Below, one piece after another: positions 45,770 through 57,422 of a stretch of 64,000 nt of DNA. Both the position numbers and the translations under genes were made by a program. The notes beneath the pieces are model-generated. The model did not search any database. It was not told the origin of the DNA and saw nothing but the letters and a program-made list of their open reading frames with translations. Where the stretch lies: contig CM026425.1 of NCBI GenBank assembly GCA_014871385.1, positions 13,645,668 to 13,709,667 on the forward strand. The letters are read 5' to 3'. Position 1 is the stretch's first letter. The number at the start of each line of letters is the position of its first letter. The DNA is from Ceratodon purpureus (Eukaryota; Streptophyta; Bryopsida; Pseudoditrichales; Ditrichaceae).

Positions 45770-48118
45770 TAAAGATCACCGTCTTCTATCTCTAGCTTGG
45801 TTTATGCAGCTATTCGAACTTCGTCCACTTCATGTCAAATTAAGACCAAAATCTGTAGATAAGTACCGCTAAAGAGTTGCAGTAGTGGTAGGCATGTGAG
45901 GAACTCATGCACAGGAATCAGGAGAGAAATATGTATTCAGTAGATTCAACGAGGGGGGCTAAACATCTCCAGTTCTCATCTTTAGCACGGGGAACACAAA
46001 TGCAAGGTTGCATATACAAACACATATGCGCACTGATTGCACTGATTATCTATACGATAACAATGTACTGATTTTCTACATAGAATTGCAAGAGACGGTG
46101 TTCTACAAGAGTCTTAGATTTCAAGTGTCTACATGTTTCCTGGAAATTAGTAAGTGTTCCACCTCGACACAAATATTGATGTAATTGTGTGACATTTTCC
46201 GCTTGCGGCTGGTATGGGCAATTAATCATTCGAATTCTTTCCATATTTATTTTATTTTGTTTTGTTAAATTTTTTATTTTTTATTTTTTATTTTTTATTC
46301 TATATTCATTTTTTGACAAAAGAGACGAGAGGTATTGTACATGGAATGCTAATTGAAAGCATGGGTTTAATTGAAGGCTATCTTTTTCTTCTTTTTTTAA
46401 ACGCAAATCAAAGAGCTTCATTGCATAAAGAAGGAATACAGCCCTCTTCGGATAGGGTCTAGGGCGAGGAATTACTGCTAGAAAACCTGGTGGCAAAATA
46501 AGTGCTCCGGAAGGGAACTTTCAACACACAATTTTAAAGAGTATGTATATAGATTAAAGATTCACTCGTATGGATTGTAGTGTTCAAACTTCAAAAATTG
46601 GTCTTTTTAACCCTTCAAACTATCAATTAAAATCTTGTCTTTATAAAAACATAAAAATACACGCTTTAAAATTTTAAAATAGACATCTTTATATTTTCTT
46701 GAGAATATTATGACTTGAAAGTCTACATTAAAAATCCAAAAGATAAAACCTTGATTTTCATCTTGAAAAAATATCATTTTGAATAAGATATAGAATAAAA
46801 GAAAAAACTCTAATTGTATATTATTTTCACATAAAATTAGACTATGTCAATTTCATAAGTAAAATTTTTGAAATAAGCAACAAAATGTTTTTTGCAATTT
46901 TTATTTTTATAAATTTGTTGAAATTGAATTTATAATGAGTTGTTAACGCCATTTTTTATGAAGAGATGGTTGAGTTACTCTTGTTATATGAATTTATATA
47001 CTTCTTCATCACTTATTGGAATTTGAAGGCTCAAAGCTTCTTCTATAAATATAAATATCTACAAAAGGATAATATTTTTATTTATTATTAAATAATTTTG
47101 AGCTACCTGCACAAAATTTTCAAAACTTCAATCATTTAACTTTGTTTTATTTATACAGTAAAATATTTTGAAACAAAGCTTGCATATAGAGAATGGTCTA
47201 AGAAATTTACATATAAGTCTTAAAAATCTACAAAAGAATAATGTTATTGACATTATATTTGAACTTCACAGGCATTTCAAAAAACTACATCTTAATTTTA
47301 GTCAAAATTAATTCCTAATACTTCGATGAGAAATGATACATTGAGTTTTGTGTCTTTTAGGTACCATAATTTTAAAACATGACAATTTATGATCTTGCTC
47401 TTATTTTGAGGTGAAAACCATTGTCGCTATGTAGTTAAATAATACAACTCCAACTCCAATACTTATCTCCAAAATCATCTAAAATTTGGTGATTTGATCA
47501 CTAATAAATGAGAGGCGCAAATGTTAGATTATCAAATTTTTCCCTACCAATGAAGAAACACAAAAATATAGAATTAATAAACATTTATTATTGTAAGGCT
47601 AGACATTAATTTATAAAGTTATAATTAAAACATGACCAAAAAGTAATAGACATTTCATCTATAGATTTTTTTTTAAATTATAACATATACAAAATAATCT
47701 TTTTTAAACAAAATCTATCATGATTAAATAATGAATATTATAAATAATAAGATTTGGTCTGAACACAATTTTGAAAAATTAGAATTTGATATGAATACAC
47801 TACAACATTTTTAAATTTTGCTTAAAATTTTCAAATAAAAAATTATTCATGGTAATTTTTAAAGTGTCTGAAATCTTTAATATTGAGATATAGAATACAT
47901 CTTAAAGATGTCATGGCTAACCTTCAAATATATAGAAGCATGCAATTACGTACCTCGAATGATTAAAAAACCATCATTGTATACACTCACGCTTTGCAAC
48001 CATTATAGCACCGCATCTCCTCCAATCAAGAAACTACTTCCCCCGCGCATGCACCTGCTGCCCTCAGACCCCATGCTTCCCTAAAAAATTGCATATCCTC
48101 TAATTTTCAAAAACATTA
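45770..48118. other. AT-rich intergenic
   Basis: A T/A-rich microsatellite (TTTTTAT repeats) lies at 46265-46300. The remainder is AT-rich with many short stops. No gene seen. Confidence 0.4.
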
Positions 48119-48232
48119 AGCCGAAAACAGTGAAGTCAAAATTAGTGAAGTCGAAAACAATGAAGATGAAAATAGTGAAGTCAAAAACAATGAAGTCAAA
48201 TACAATGAAGTCAAAAACAGTGAAGCTGAAAA
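48119..48232. repeat. 15-bp minisatellite, about 7-8 copies
   Basis: Imperfect copies of GTGAAGTCAAAAACA. Because the unit is a multiple of three, a plus-strand frame through it is open and reads as repeats of the MKSKT type, but there is no reason to think it is translated. Confidence 0.8.
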
Positions 48233-49279
48233 CTCCCCACTTCCCTTACGACTTCACTGTTTGCAACATTTTTATCATGACTCCTTCTCTAACACCTATC
48301 TCTTTTCTAATTTTTCCCGCCTCATTACTTATCTCAACGCCGTCACTATCATTGTTTTTATTCTCTTTTTGGCTGCGCAAAGAGTGGCCATTTATGAAAG
48401 AAAACTCCTATATGGTTAAAGGCTACAACATTTTTGGTCTGTGGGTGTTGGACAATGTCATCGATATTATAAATCAGCGTTGCGCATGTGACACCACTCG
48501 AAATCCAAGTGTTTTGATGGGGGCTATTACACCTCAGCGATTTGGTCATCAGTCTCGTGATGAGGGGACATTTAGTGCTATACCTCTGCAATCTTGGTCA
48601 TGAGCCTTGTGATGAAGGGACATCTAGTGCGAGATGAGGTCCAATATAATGGCGAGGACAACAAAGTAGATCCGTTGCTCCTATTGTACCAAAATGCTAA
48701 GAACAGGCTTTTATTTTTTAGTAAACTAAAGTTGAAATTTAAAAAAGACAATAAATTAAAAGATTTAGGTAATAGATGAATGGCAAGGACAATGCGGGAG
48801 AGAAGAAGAAATAAAACGGCCTAAATGGGATTTCATAGAGAACAAAAAATAAATAAAATTTAAAATTTAAAGGAAGGGAAAAACAAGAAATTTTAGATAT
48901 AAAAGAAAATCAATATTAAAAAGAAAAAATTGAGGGATAAAAAATTGGAGTTTTTGGGATTTAAAAAAAAAAAGATTATTATTGGTATTCGGGCCCAATT
49001 AATTTCATTTCAGGCTTTTTTTTAATTTAAAAGCATAAATTTGTACTAAAATAATATAATTTTGGCAAAAAAACCAAAAATGGTCCACTTTGAGTGCGCA
49101 CATTGCACACCGCAACTACCATCACCTCGATATACTCATGATTATACATGTGAATACTAAGGATGGTCCGTTCCATTTACCAACCAACATGAAATTGAAC
49201 ATTTTAGTTTGCATTTGTAATGTCTAAAACAACTTCTTCAAACCTCTTCCAACCCGGAAACCTCTTTCAACCCACAAAA
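48233..49279. other. AT-rich intergenic
   Basis: Nothing recognised. Confidence 0.35.
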
Positions 49280-49663
49280 TCAACAATTCAAATGTTTACT
49301 TACAAAATCACATTTGAAATTATCAATTCCTCCACTGCCAAGGAGGATATGGTGTGTACGTGCAGCTGCTGCATCACGTTGTGCATGATTCCAATTTGGA
49401 TTGGCACGATGGGTTGCAACCTTCCGCACAAATTCATTCCAACCGCACTTGCTACAATCATCAAGCATTCTCTCACCTTGCTCTGCCATCTTGCGGTATT
49501 GTCTCCGACGGTTCCTTTGTCTGGTCCCAATGGATAGCAACACATCATCCCAAACCCAATTTCCTGCGGAAAATGCACTTACCATCTTTTTGAAGATCCT
49601 ATCCACTGCTTTGGATTTTGTTTGCTTCGCCGATCGTTTCATGACAATCAAAAAGCAAGACAT
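49280..49663 (-). CDS. Hypothetical 127-aa basic open frame
   Basis: An ATG-initiated minus-strand frame of 127 codons rich in Arg, Lys, Trp and Cys (RMLDDCSKCGWNEFVRKVAT, then NWNHAQRDAAAART). It is markedly more protein-like than neighbouring frames and less AT-rich than the flanks. It may be a remnant of a transposon-encoded or plant-specific protein. No family assigned. Confidence 0.3.
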   Translation of the reverse strand: MSCFLIVMKRSAKQTKSKAVDRIFKKMVSAFSAGNWVWDDVLLSIGTRQRNRRRQYRKMAEQGERMLDDCSKCGWNEFVRKVATHRANPNWNHAQRDAAAARTHHILLGSGGIDNFKCDFVSKHLNC

Positions 49664-52600
49664 TACACAAACCTCTCACTCTTGAACGCAAAGCATGTTT
49701 GTCAGTGCACTTCAGTTGCCCGTTCAGATGCTCTTCCCGTCAACGAGCCGTACGGATCATTGGTAGTTGAGTGCCAGGTTGTCGAGGTTCTCCAACCGTA
49801 GGTGAACCTTCACGTGACTCTTCTGGATCTATAACCGCACCCACTCCAAGCCACCTTGTTTCCAAAAAAGTGTACATTAAACATTAATAAAAATAAACAA
49901 AGACTGCAAAACATGCTCTGCGAATTTAGCGTCCGTCTGAAGTATCAACAAGAGTGCAATAATCAAACCCAGCCTCCATAACAAAAAAAGCTAGAAAGTT
50001 TAAGTTTCCACAAAAAAAAGTACTTTTATGGATGTAATTATTTGTTGATGTCTTATTTAACTTCAAAATAATGTCAATATAATCACCTCTTAGCATCAAC
50101 AATCTTATTGCGAGTGTAATAAATAGTTAATTTAGGGACTTTATTAAACACAAACTTCAATTTAACTTCAGTATATTATCGACCATTGCCATGCTCATTT
50201 AATAGCCCTTTCAACATCAATTCTCAACCAACTGCCATTCCAATAGCACTTGCCATCACATTACGAGTATGCCGCTATTGCAACTCTACAAATGTCAAGT
50301 TCTGTTGTACAAATAGCCTTTCAAAATCCATTAATATAGTTGCTTCTACACTGATAATCCCTTCATTTGACATCTTCAAACTGACATTATTTCATTGAAG
50401 TGTTCATTTATTACGAATAATATACACTTACACTACAAACGTCATCTTGCCTTTTTCTTAAAAGAAATATGAAGTATTTTCTTCTTTTCAACATCCAAGC
50501 TTTTTTTATGTCTAAATACTTGGAATTAATGAATCTTCTTGATTTAGAAAGGTATTGCGACCATCATATAAAAAAATGGAAATTCCTCATTTACTCCTTA
50601 ATATCCTATAATTCAATTTTTTTTTCTAAACTTATCTACAGAATGTTCTTAAAAAGTGTATGTATGAATGATATTTATATCTTCAACTTGAAGATATAAA
50701 TATTGTAGCTTTGGTACAATTCACTACTTTTACTTTAATGTATTTTTTAAAGTTAAAATCAAAAAATCCATATAAATACAACATTTGCTATAATTTGTAG
50801 TTTATGATTTGTACTCCATATACTTTCATCAAATTGAAGGCAACTCCCTTCCATCTCAATCGGACGGCCCAGATCTCTAGCCAATCAAGTGATTTTTTCT
50901 GGGACGAGGATCGCTTTCGGTTGTAGGGGAGTGGTAGTCGCATTCTACTCATGGCGTGGCCGGGGAGGCTAACGATAAAGAGGTTCGACACGGATTCGAA
51001 AGTCTCTTACTAGCCTTGCCTTGTTTTTGTTTCTTGCTAGCCTTGCGATTTTGTTTTCGTAGTAGTTTTGTTTTCTCAATGGCGTGTCTGCAATCACTCG
51101 GCAAGTTAACTACAACGATCACTCTGTTTGACCTTCATCTCACAATAGATGTAAGATTTCTCTTGAAGTTTAAATTTATTTATACATTTTAAAATATAAA
51201 CAAATTAAAATAGAGTTTTGAAAAGAAAATTTATAATAAATGTTTTAAATTGTAAATTATCTCTAAATAATATCCAAAATTTAAATTTATAAAAAATTCA
51301 TTACATTATAGTACAAGCAAGACAAGTTATTTTTTACACTTTTAGTAAGTGTATTTGATTGAATTCGCATTTCTAATCATTTTACATCAAAAAATGTAAT
51401 TTCTAATCACAGGCTTAAGTCTTGTGAAGCCAATATGGTAAAGAATATATGTAAGGAGGTACAAAAAATGTGATAAAGAATACATTATATATAAAATTGC
51501 TAAATTTATAAAATGGACTAGCATTTCTACAATTATTAGTAAGAATAAAAAAAATTTAAAAAAATTAAAAACCTATAAATTAATACAATCTTAAATCAAA
51601 TAGTCACAAACCTAAATTTTATACATAATCTGCATATTCTATAAAATATTAAAGTGATGCAAAAATTTGTAATACTTGAAAACCATAAATTATTATCTAA
51701 GAAAACATTAAAAATTATAATTTAAATCTTTAAAATCAACCACAATAGTTAATAGAGATGAAAAAAATCAAGAACTGAAGACTAATTCTTATATATAAAT
51801 AATCTCCAAAAGTAATCTTAAAATAGAAATCATCATCTTTAAAATTCTAGAATCATCCTTGTATATGTTTATCACATCACCAAAACAAAAAACTACCAGC
51901 AAAACTCAAATTGAATATCATAGTACAAAATTTGTTTCAAAATTTAAAAATTAGCATCAAATTTAGAAATGAGCCCTTGATCTCAAAAATCATCACATAT
52001 TCTTCTAAATTGGAGAATTCAAAGCTTGAAAATCAAAATATTAAATGATATTTTTATAGAATTAATAAAATGAAAATGACAATAATTGTGAGAATACAAA
52101 ATTGATGTAGAGATCCTTAGAATTTAAATTTGAATCCAAGTAATTAAGATGTGAGAGATGATTAAAAAATTTAAACAAATTGCGAATTTTGGTAAATTGA
52201 ATAAAATTTGATGACCCTAGAGTTAATCACCATATTGCACAAATATTTTTCAAATTCAAACATTAAAAACGTGGATAGAAGTTGAATTTAAATTTCATCA
52301 TAATATGTGAATTTGAAGATAGTAGGTATCTTCCACATCTTCTTGTAAAGTCTTTAATGTATAGGAATCATTATGAGATACAAGCTTAACGTTAGAGCCA
52401 AACATGATGATGATGAGATCTTAATCGTCTTTGAAAGCCATTAAGTACGCTACTTGCAAAGATTTAAAATTAAGCTAATATTTTAATCATTCAAATAGTA
52501 AAGTAGCCTTTGCTCCCAATGCACTGCAGGTGAAGTACGGATTGTAATAATTCCAAATACATCTTAAAATTTATAAAGAACAAAAGAACTCCTCCTTCTT

Positions 52601-53260
52601 TGACTAATAAGTAGTTTATTTTATTTTTGAAACATATTTGTGCATGCTAGTTGTTATTTAACCAAATAGTTTACTTTCAATTTTAATCTTTGAGACTCTC
52701 AAACAAAAAAAGTTCTAAAATTCATAGTAGTTGGAACAATGTACACAAGTAAATCAAGTATTTTAAGAATGCTATTTATATTGGATCTTAGTTGTTTGAA
52801 TTTATTGTTCTTATATTTACATGTCATGTAAACCATGTCATGTAAACCATGTCATATTGATGTTTGTACCATTTCTTTATTTTCAAAAGAAAATCATAAA
52901 AAGATCAATTATTTTTAGAACCTCTGAAAGATAAATTTGACACATCCAAAAATCAATACATTTTTAAAGAACTCATCCACCAGAAAATGTTCTTTTTTTG
53001 GAGAAACATGTTTCTGGACATATTTAAGACCATGTGAAAAATCACCACTAATGCAAATTCTCTATTGTACTCCCTTGTTTGAAACACTGTGCAATATAAA
53101 AGAATCAAACAACATAAAAAAAACCAGTCAAATACAGTGAACAATCTACTCTCTCAAGCCTACATAGTCACCCACGTCCAAAAACAACTTAAACTGAAAG
53201 TCCACCTATACGAAGCGGGGATAGATTTCATCCATTTATAACCCCAATTCTCTTTCTCTA
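49664..53260. other. Long AT-rich intergenic stretch
   Basis: No gene. 52820-52855 contains three imperfect copies of CATGTCATGTAAAC. 50930-51120 is locally less AT-rich without a recognised product. Confidence 0.4.
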
Positions 53261-53633
53261 AGGTAGTGCTGCCAAAAACCGTCCCGTCCCAAAAACCATC
53301 CCATAGGCTTGACATAGGCTGTCCCCGAAACTGTGCAAAATCATTCTAATTTTGTCTATGGCTGCAGAAATTGAGTGCTTGTGATTGGTGCAGAAACGTC
53401 CTATTCTGAGATTCCAAGTGGTCATATTAACCATGACTCTAGGGACGGTTAGTGGCCCTCCTAGGGCTGAACATTCAAAAATTCATAGGAAATTGTAGAC
53501 TTACTCAAAAAATGATTTTTTTTTGGGATGGCTTTGCACTAGCTTTGCACTTCATCCAAAAATTATAAAAAAATTCCACCACTATTCCAAATGAGCAAAC
53601 CTGAAATTCGGACGGTTTCTGGGACCACTACCT
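53261..53633. mobile_element. MITE-like element with 26-bp inverted ends
   Basis: The left end AGGTAGTGCTGCCAAAAACC (continuing GTCC) and the right end GGACGGTTTCTGGGACCACT (continuing ACCT) are inverted copies with about four mismatches in 25. It is 373 bp with no coding capacity. I could not define the target-site duplication, so the superfamily is open. Confidence 0.65.
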
Positions 53634-53842
53634 CATACCTCTCTTCCAATCACATTACCAATCAAGCAATTTTTGACCTATGAATGGAGTAACATATCAT
53701 CTTTCACCCGGAACTTCCCCTTCAAGTGAACTTCACCTAACTTACATCATGCGCGAAACAAGTGTTGAAATGCATGTTTGCAGAGACCACTCTGAAAGGC
53801 ATCAAAGAACTGGACAACATTTCACAAACACTGGTCATGAAT

Positions 53843-53852
53843 CCCACGTGTC
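53843..53852 (+). promoter_or_regulatory. ABRE / G-box-like element upstream of OBAP1
   Basis: CCCACGTGTC contains CACGTG and the ACGTGTC core bound by ABA-responsive bZIP factors. It lies 380 bp upstream of the OBAP1 ATG, or about 330 bp before a probable leader intron acceptor (TTTGCAG at 54182-54188). One copy alone is weak evidence. Confidence 0.4.
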
Positions 53853-54231
53853 AATGATAAAGCAGTCCACCAAGTGGCACCAGCATGCAACGAAATGCAG
53901 CCTCTCCGAACTCAGGTGCCCATTATGGCCCATAATCTATCCATAATCCTGATGCCCAGACGCCGAGGAACCTGAAGCTAGGCCAAGCTTGCTGAGAATT
54001 CCTGTTTGCTCCTCCAGGTTCAATTCTAGATCCTTGCAGCTAGTTTGCTCTGATGCTGGATTTCAATGTGATGGAATAAGTTTGATGGTAGGATTATGTG
54101 ATGTGATTTGTCTAGAAGAATTGGAATTCAAGTGTTCTGATCTCTGTGTCTTTGCATGTTTGGGATGATTTGGGATTTGGTTTGCAGGCATTTGGTGGAG
54201 GTGGTGAGGTTTAGGTGGTAGGGATTTGGAA

Positions 54232-55892
54232 ATGGCGACCCATGGTTGCTCGGCATCCACACCTGGGGATGTGCCAGGGGGAGAGAAGACGCTCACTGCT
54301 AAAGCTGTGGACGCAGGTGCGGGGTTGTTGCAGAAGCTGAATCCCATTCAAGCTTTCCAGCAGGTGAGCCTCTCTTTTGTCTAATTTGAGATTGAATGTT
54401 TATCTCGGAGTTGATGTCTGTGTTGGTTTCTGGGCTGTGGCAAGTTTGTATGTGATTCGAATTCGAACAGATAATCTAGAACCATAGCCTAGTAGCTCAC
54501 AGGTTTGTGGTTTGAATGGAATGTTTTTGTTCTTTAGCTTGTCTTCGACTTGGCTCTTGCCTGATGAGTGGATTTGGGGAATATTGTGCAGCATATCTGC
54601 ACATGGGCGATCTTCTCTCACGACATGAAACGCAAGATTGAGACGCACCACTATGCTGCCCGTCTCAATGAAGATTTCTTGCAATGTGCTGTGTACGATT
54701 CTGATCAACCGAATGCCCGTTTGATTGGTAATACTCTCGTCCATTCCCTCGCTTACCCCAAATCTTCAGTGCTTGTACGTACTTCGATGATTTCCGCAAT
54801 TCCTCAAGAGCTCTCTGGCTCTAGCTTTGCATTTCGTTTGCTGAAATCGTAGATAGCCTGGATGAGATAATGGTTTCCTTATCACATCGAGATCATGTTA
54901 GTGAAATTTTTAGGTCAGTGCTTATCAGCAACGTTGATACAGAGATCAAGGCTATCCATATAGTTCAAAGATGTTGTATTCTAGGGGTTTTGGTTATGTA
55001 CTCTTTCCTGTCATAGAACATCAACATTTTCAGTGCATGACCTAATCGAGGAGGTATGCTTATGTTGTCGCAAACTGAATTGCAGGAGTGGAATACGTCA
55101 TTTCAGAGAAGGTCTTTAAGACACTGCCGAAAGAGGAGAAGCAGCTATGGCACTCCCACGAATTCGAAGTAAGTACCCTATTTTCAATCATTAACTAGAA
55201 CTAAGAGCAATTCTCAAGTATATTCAAGAACTCGAAGCTGAAATCCGTCTTCACTTCATATATGAAGCATGGCTTCCTAGACAGTCAGCGCACATCGCAA
55301 TAACGAAATTGTGACTCCCGCATTTAGCAACCCCGATATGAACTTCAGTCAAGTTTCTACAAAATTAATCTAGGACTGGTTCTTGCAACAGATCAAGGAG
55401 GGGCTCTGGGTGAACCCAGGTGTACCTGAAGCGATACAGAAGCAGGAGCTCAAAGGCTTGGCCAACACGTATGGAAAATTCTGGTGCACCTGGCAATTCG
55501 ATCGAGGTAAACCTCGCTTACACATCATCACGCATCGATCAGTTATTTGTTTCAGAGCATGCTATGTATGGATTCCGAATGCTCCCATTTCCGTACCGGC
55601 ACATCTCACTCGGTCAGCCAATTGACCACATTATTTCTGGACAACAGGAGACACACTGCCCATGGGAGCGCCGGCGCTGATGATGTCGCCCCAGGAACAG
55701 GAGCCAGGGCGGATTCCCGACGCAAGCGTGTCAACTAGAGACGCCAGGTACGGCATCTCATCTGCGTCCCGAAAGCAGAGTCGTGCAGACATCAAAGGTC
55801 TGGGGACTGTGGACCCGAATGCGGATCGGTGGAGACAAACAGGCAAGGGCTGGGCTGTGGAGCTTGTGGATGTGCTCATGGCTCTCGGTTGA
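54232..55892 (+). CDS. OBAP1: Oil body-associated protein 1 (DUF1264)
   Basis: Five exons: 54232-54363, 54592-54727, 55086-55168, 55392-55506 and 55648-55892. Phases are consistent and the product is 236 residues, close to plant OBAP1 length. The family blocks are all present: HICTWAIFSHDMKRKIETHH, CAVYDSDQPNARLIG, EEKQLWHSHEFE, GLWVNPGVPE, YGKFWCTWQFDRG, LPMGAPALMMSPQ, and NPNADRWRQTGKGW near the end. OBAP1 coats oil bodies and is needed for their stability in seeds. In a seedless plant it would act in spores or drying tissue (inference). The N-terminal 30 residues are variable and the first ATG is used. The DNA just upstream has a CACGTG element. Confidence 0.92.
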
Positions 55893-57422
55893 GCCGCTGC
55901 TCTTCTTCTTCCATACACTTCTGCCTTGACACACTCTGAGGAGTGTCTTCAGTTTGTTACTTGTCAGATCGATCTGCAAGCCTTGCGAGTGAAATGTGTA
56001 CATAGGTTATGTTGATGTTGCCCCTGAGTGACTTAAGTTAGTACAGATTCTGCAGCCTTACCCCAGTTTTGTTAGCACATGACGGGTTGTGCAATAGTTT
56101 AGCGCTTATGCAGGAGTAACTATGTCTAGATGTTGATGCTGTTGGGGAGCCATCAACAGGGTGTAACATTGCAGACATGGTTGAAGTAAACCTGTTTTGA
56201 GAAGGACTGGAACAAAATTGATGGCCTTCAATGGTCACCATTAAATAACTAGTAACAACTTATGGGCTTCTGTTTGATACCAGCATAATCATCGAAGAAG
56301 ATGAAGTCTAGAAGAGAAAGATCATGTTTGTGCAAATTCATACTTCTACGTAGATGCTCAAATACGATATTGAAAGTAATAGAATACTGGAGTTCAACAA
56401 ATCTGTGAGGGTTAGTTCAGATTTCTACAAAAACATTCTAATTAAGAAGTTGCAACCACCAAGGCTTAGCTTCTAGTCCACTCAAAACTCTTGAAAATAA
56501 TGTCAAAACTCGCTGCGTGTTGAGCCTCCATCTGAGCAGATCAGTATCAGACCGAATGGTGTTCCAGTTGAACCAGCTCTCTCAGAAACTAGATGCGTAC
56601 ATGTGGTGCTTCCACAAGCTCATTGCAGAAGTGCAGATGTCTCAACACGAGAACGTAGAAGTTTTGTGACTTGCACAGTGCAAACACATTGATATTTCAA
56701 ACTCGCAAGTCCACAAACTTGCATGTCCACGAACAGGAAATCAACACTAGTGTGCAAGTGTTGATTTTAATACTGGAATCGTTGCCTGAGCTGACAACCT
56801 GCACAAAGATCAACCAAGTTAATCCTTCTCATGCATCAGAATTCCAATTGTGTACAGTACAGTATCGGTTTCGGGGTACAGCATCCCTTCCAAACCGCAA
56901 CCAAACGGCGCAGTCCCCCACCGTTACCCTCCACCGCCCTTTAGCCTCACCATTCAGCCACCCAACCCCACCAAGCAACAAAATACTCCCAAAGTCACCG
57001 AAACTAAATAAAGTCACCACAAAAAAGCTACCCATCGCCTTTTAGGGTTTGGTGCTCACCTCGAAAACCTCGACTCTCTCAATTTCAATCCCAAGCACTA
57101 ATGTACCTGTACAATACTCTGCCGATACCAGTACAATACCCAAGGAACAACTTTATGATACCTAGGCATTCGCACCGCCAACCCTCCATTGATATCCTCT
57201 AGATACACATGTTATTGTTTGATTGCGCTGTTGGTACTTATGTGATAGTGTGGTGAGATCTAGTTGATATCCTGTTGATACTCGTGCGTGTGTGCCGAGA
57301 GATGGACAAGAGAAAAGCTGTGAAGGCTGCGTGAGACGGAGCATTTGTTGGTGTTTTTTTGTGCACAGACAGGGAGGGAGAGAGACGGAGCCGGACCGAT
57401 TGGGGTTTGGAGACGCGGGGAG
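55893..57422. other. Spacer between OBAP1 and MPP-beta
   Basis: 3' flank of OBAP1 and promoter of MPP-beta. TTTTAGGGTTTGG at 57041-57053 is a telobox-like motif common in promoters of plant housekeeping genes. Nothing else recognised. Confidence 0.45.

Noticed and set aside
53680-53946. An 88-codon plus-strand frame upstream of OBAP1
   Set aside because: No recognisable domain, and it overlaps the promoter with the ABRE-like element.
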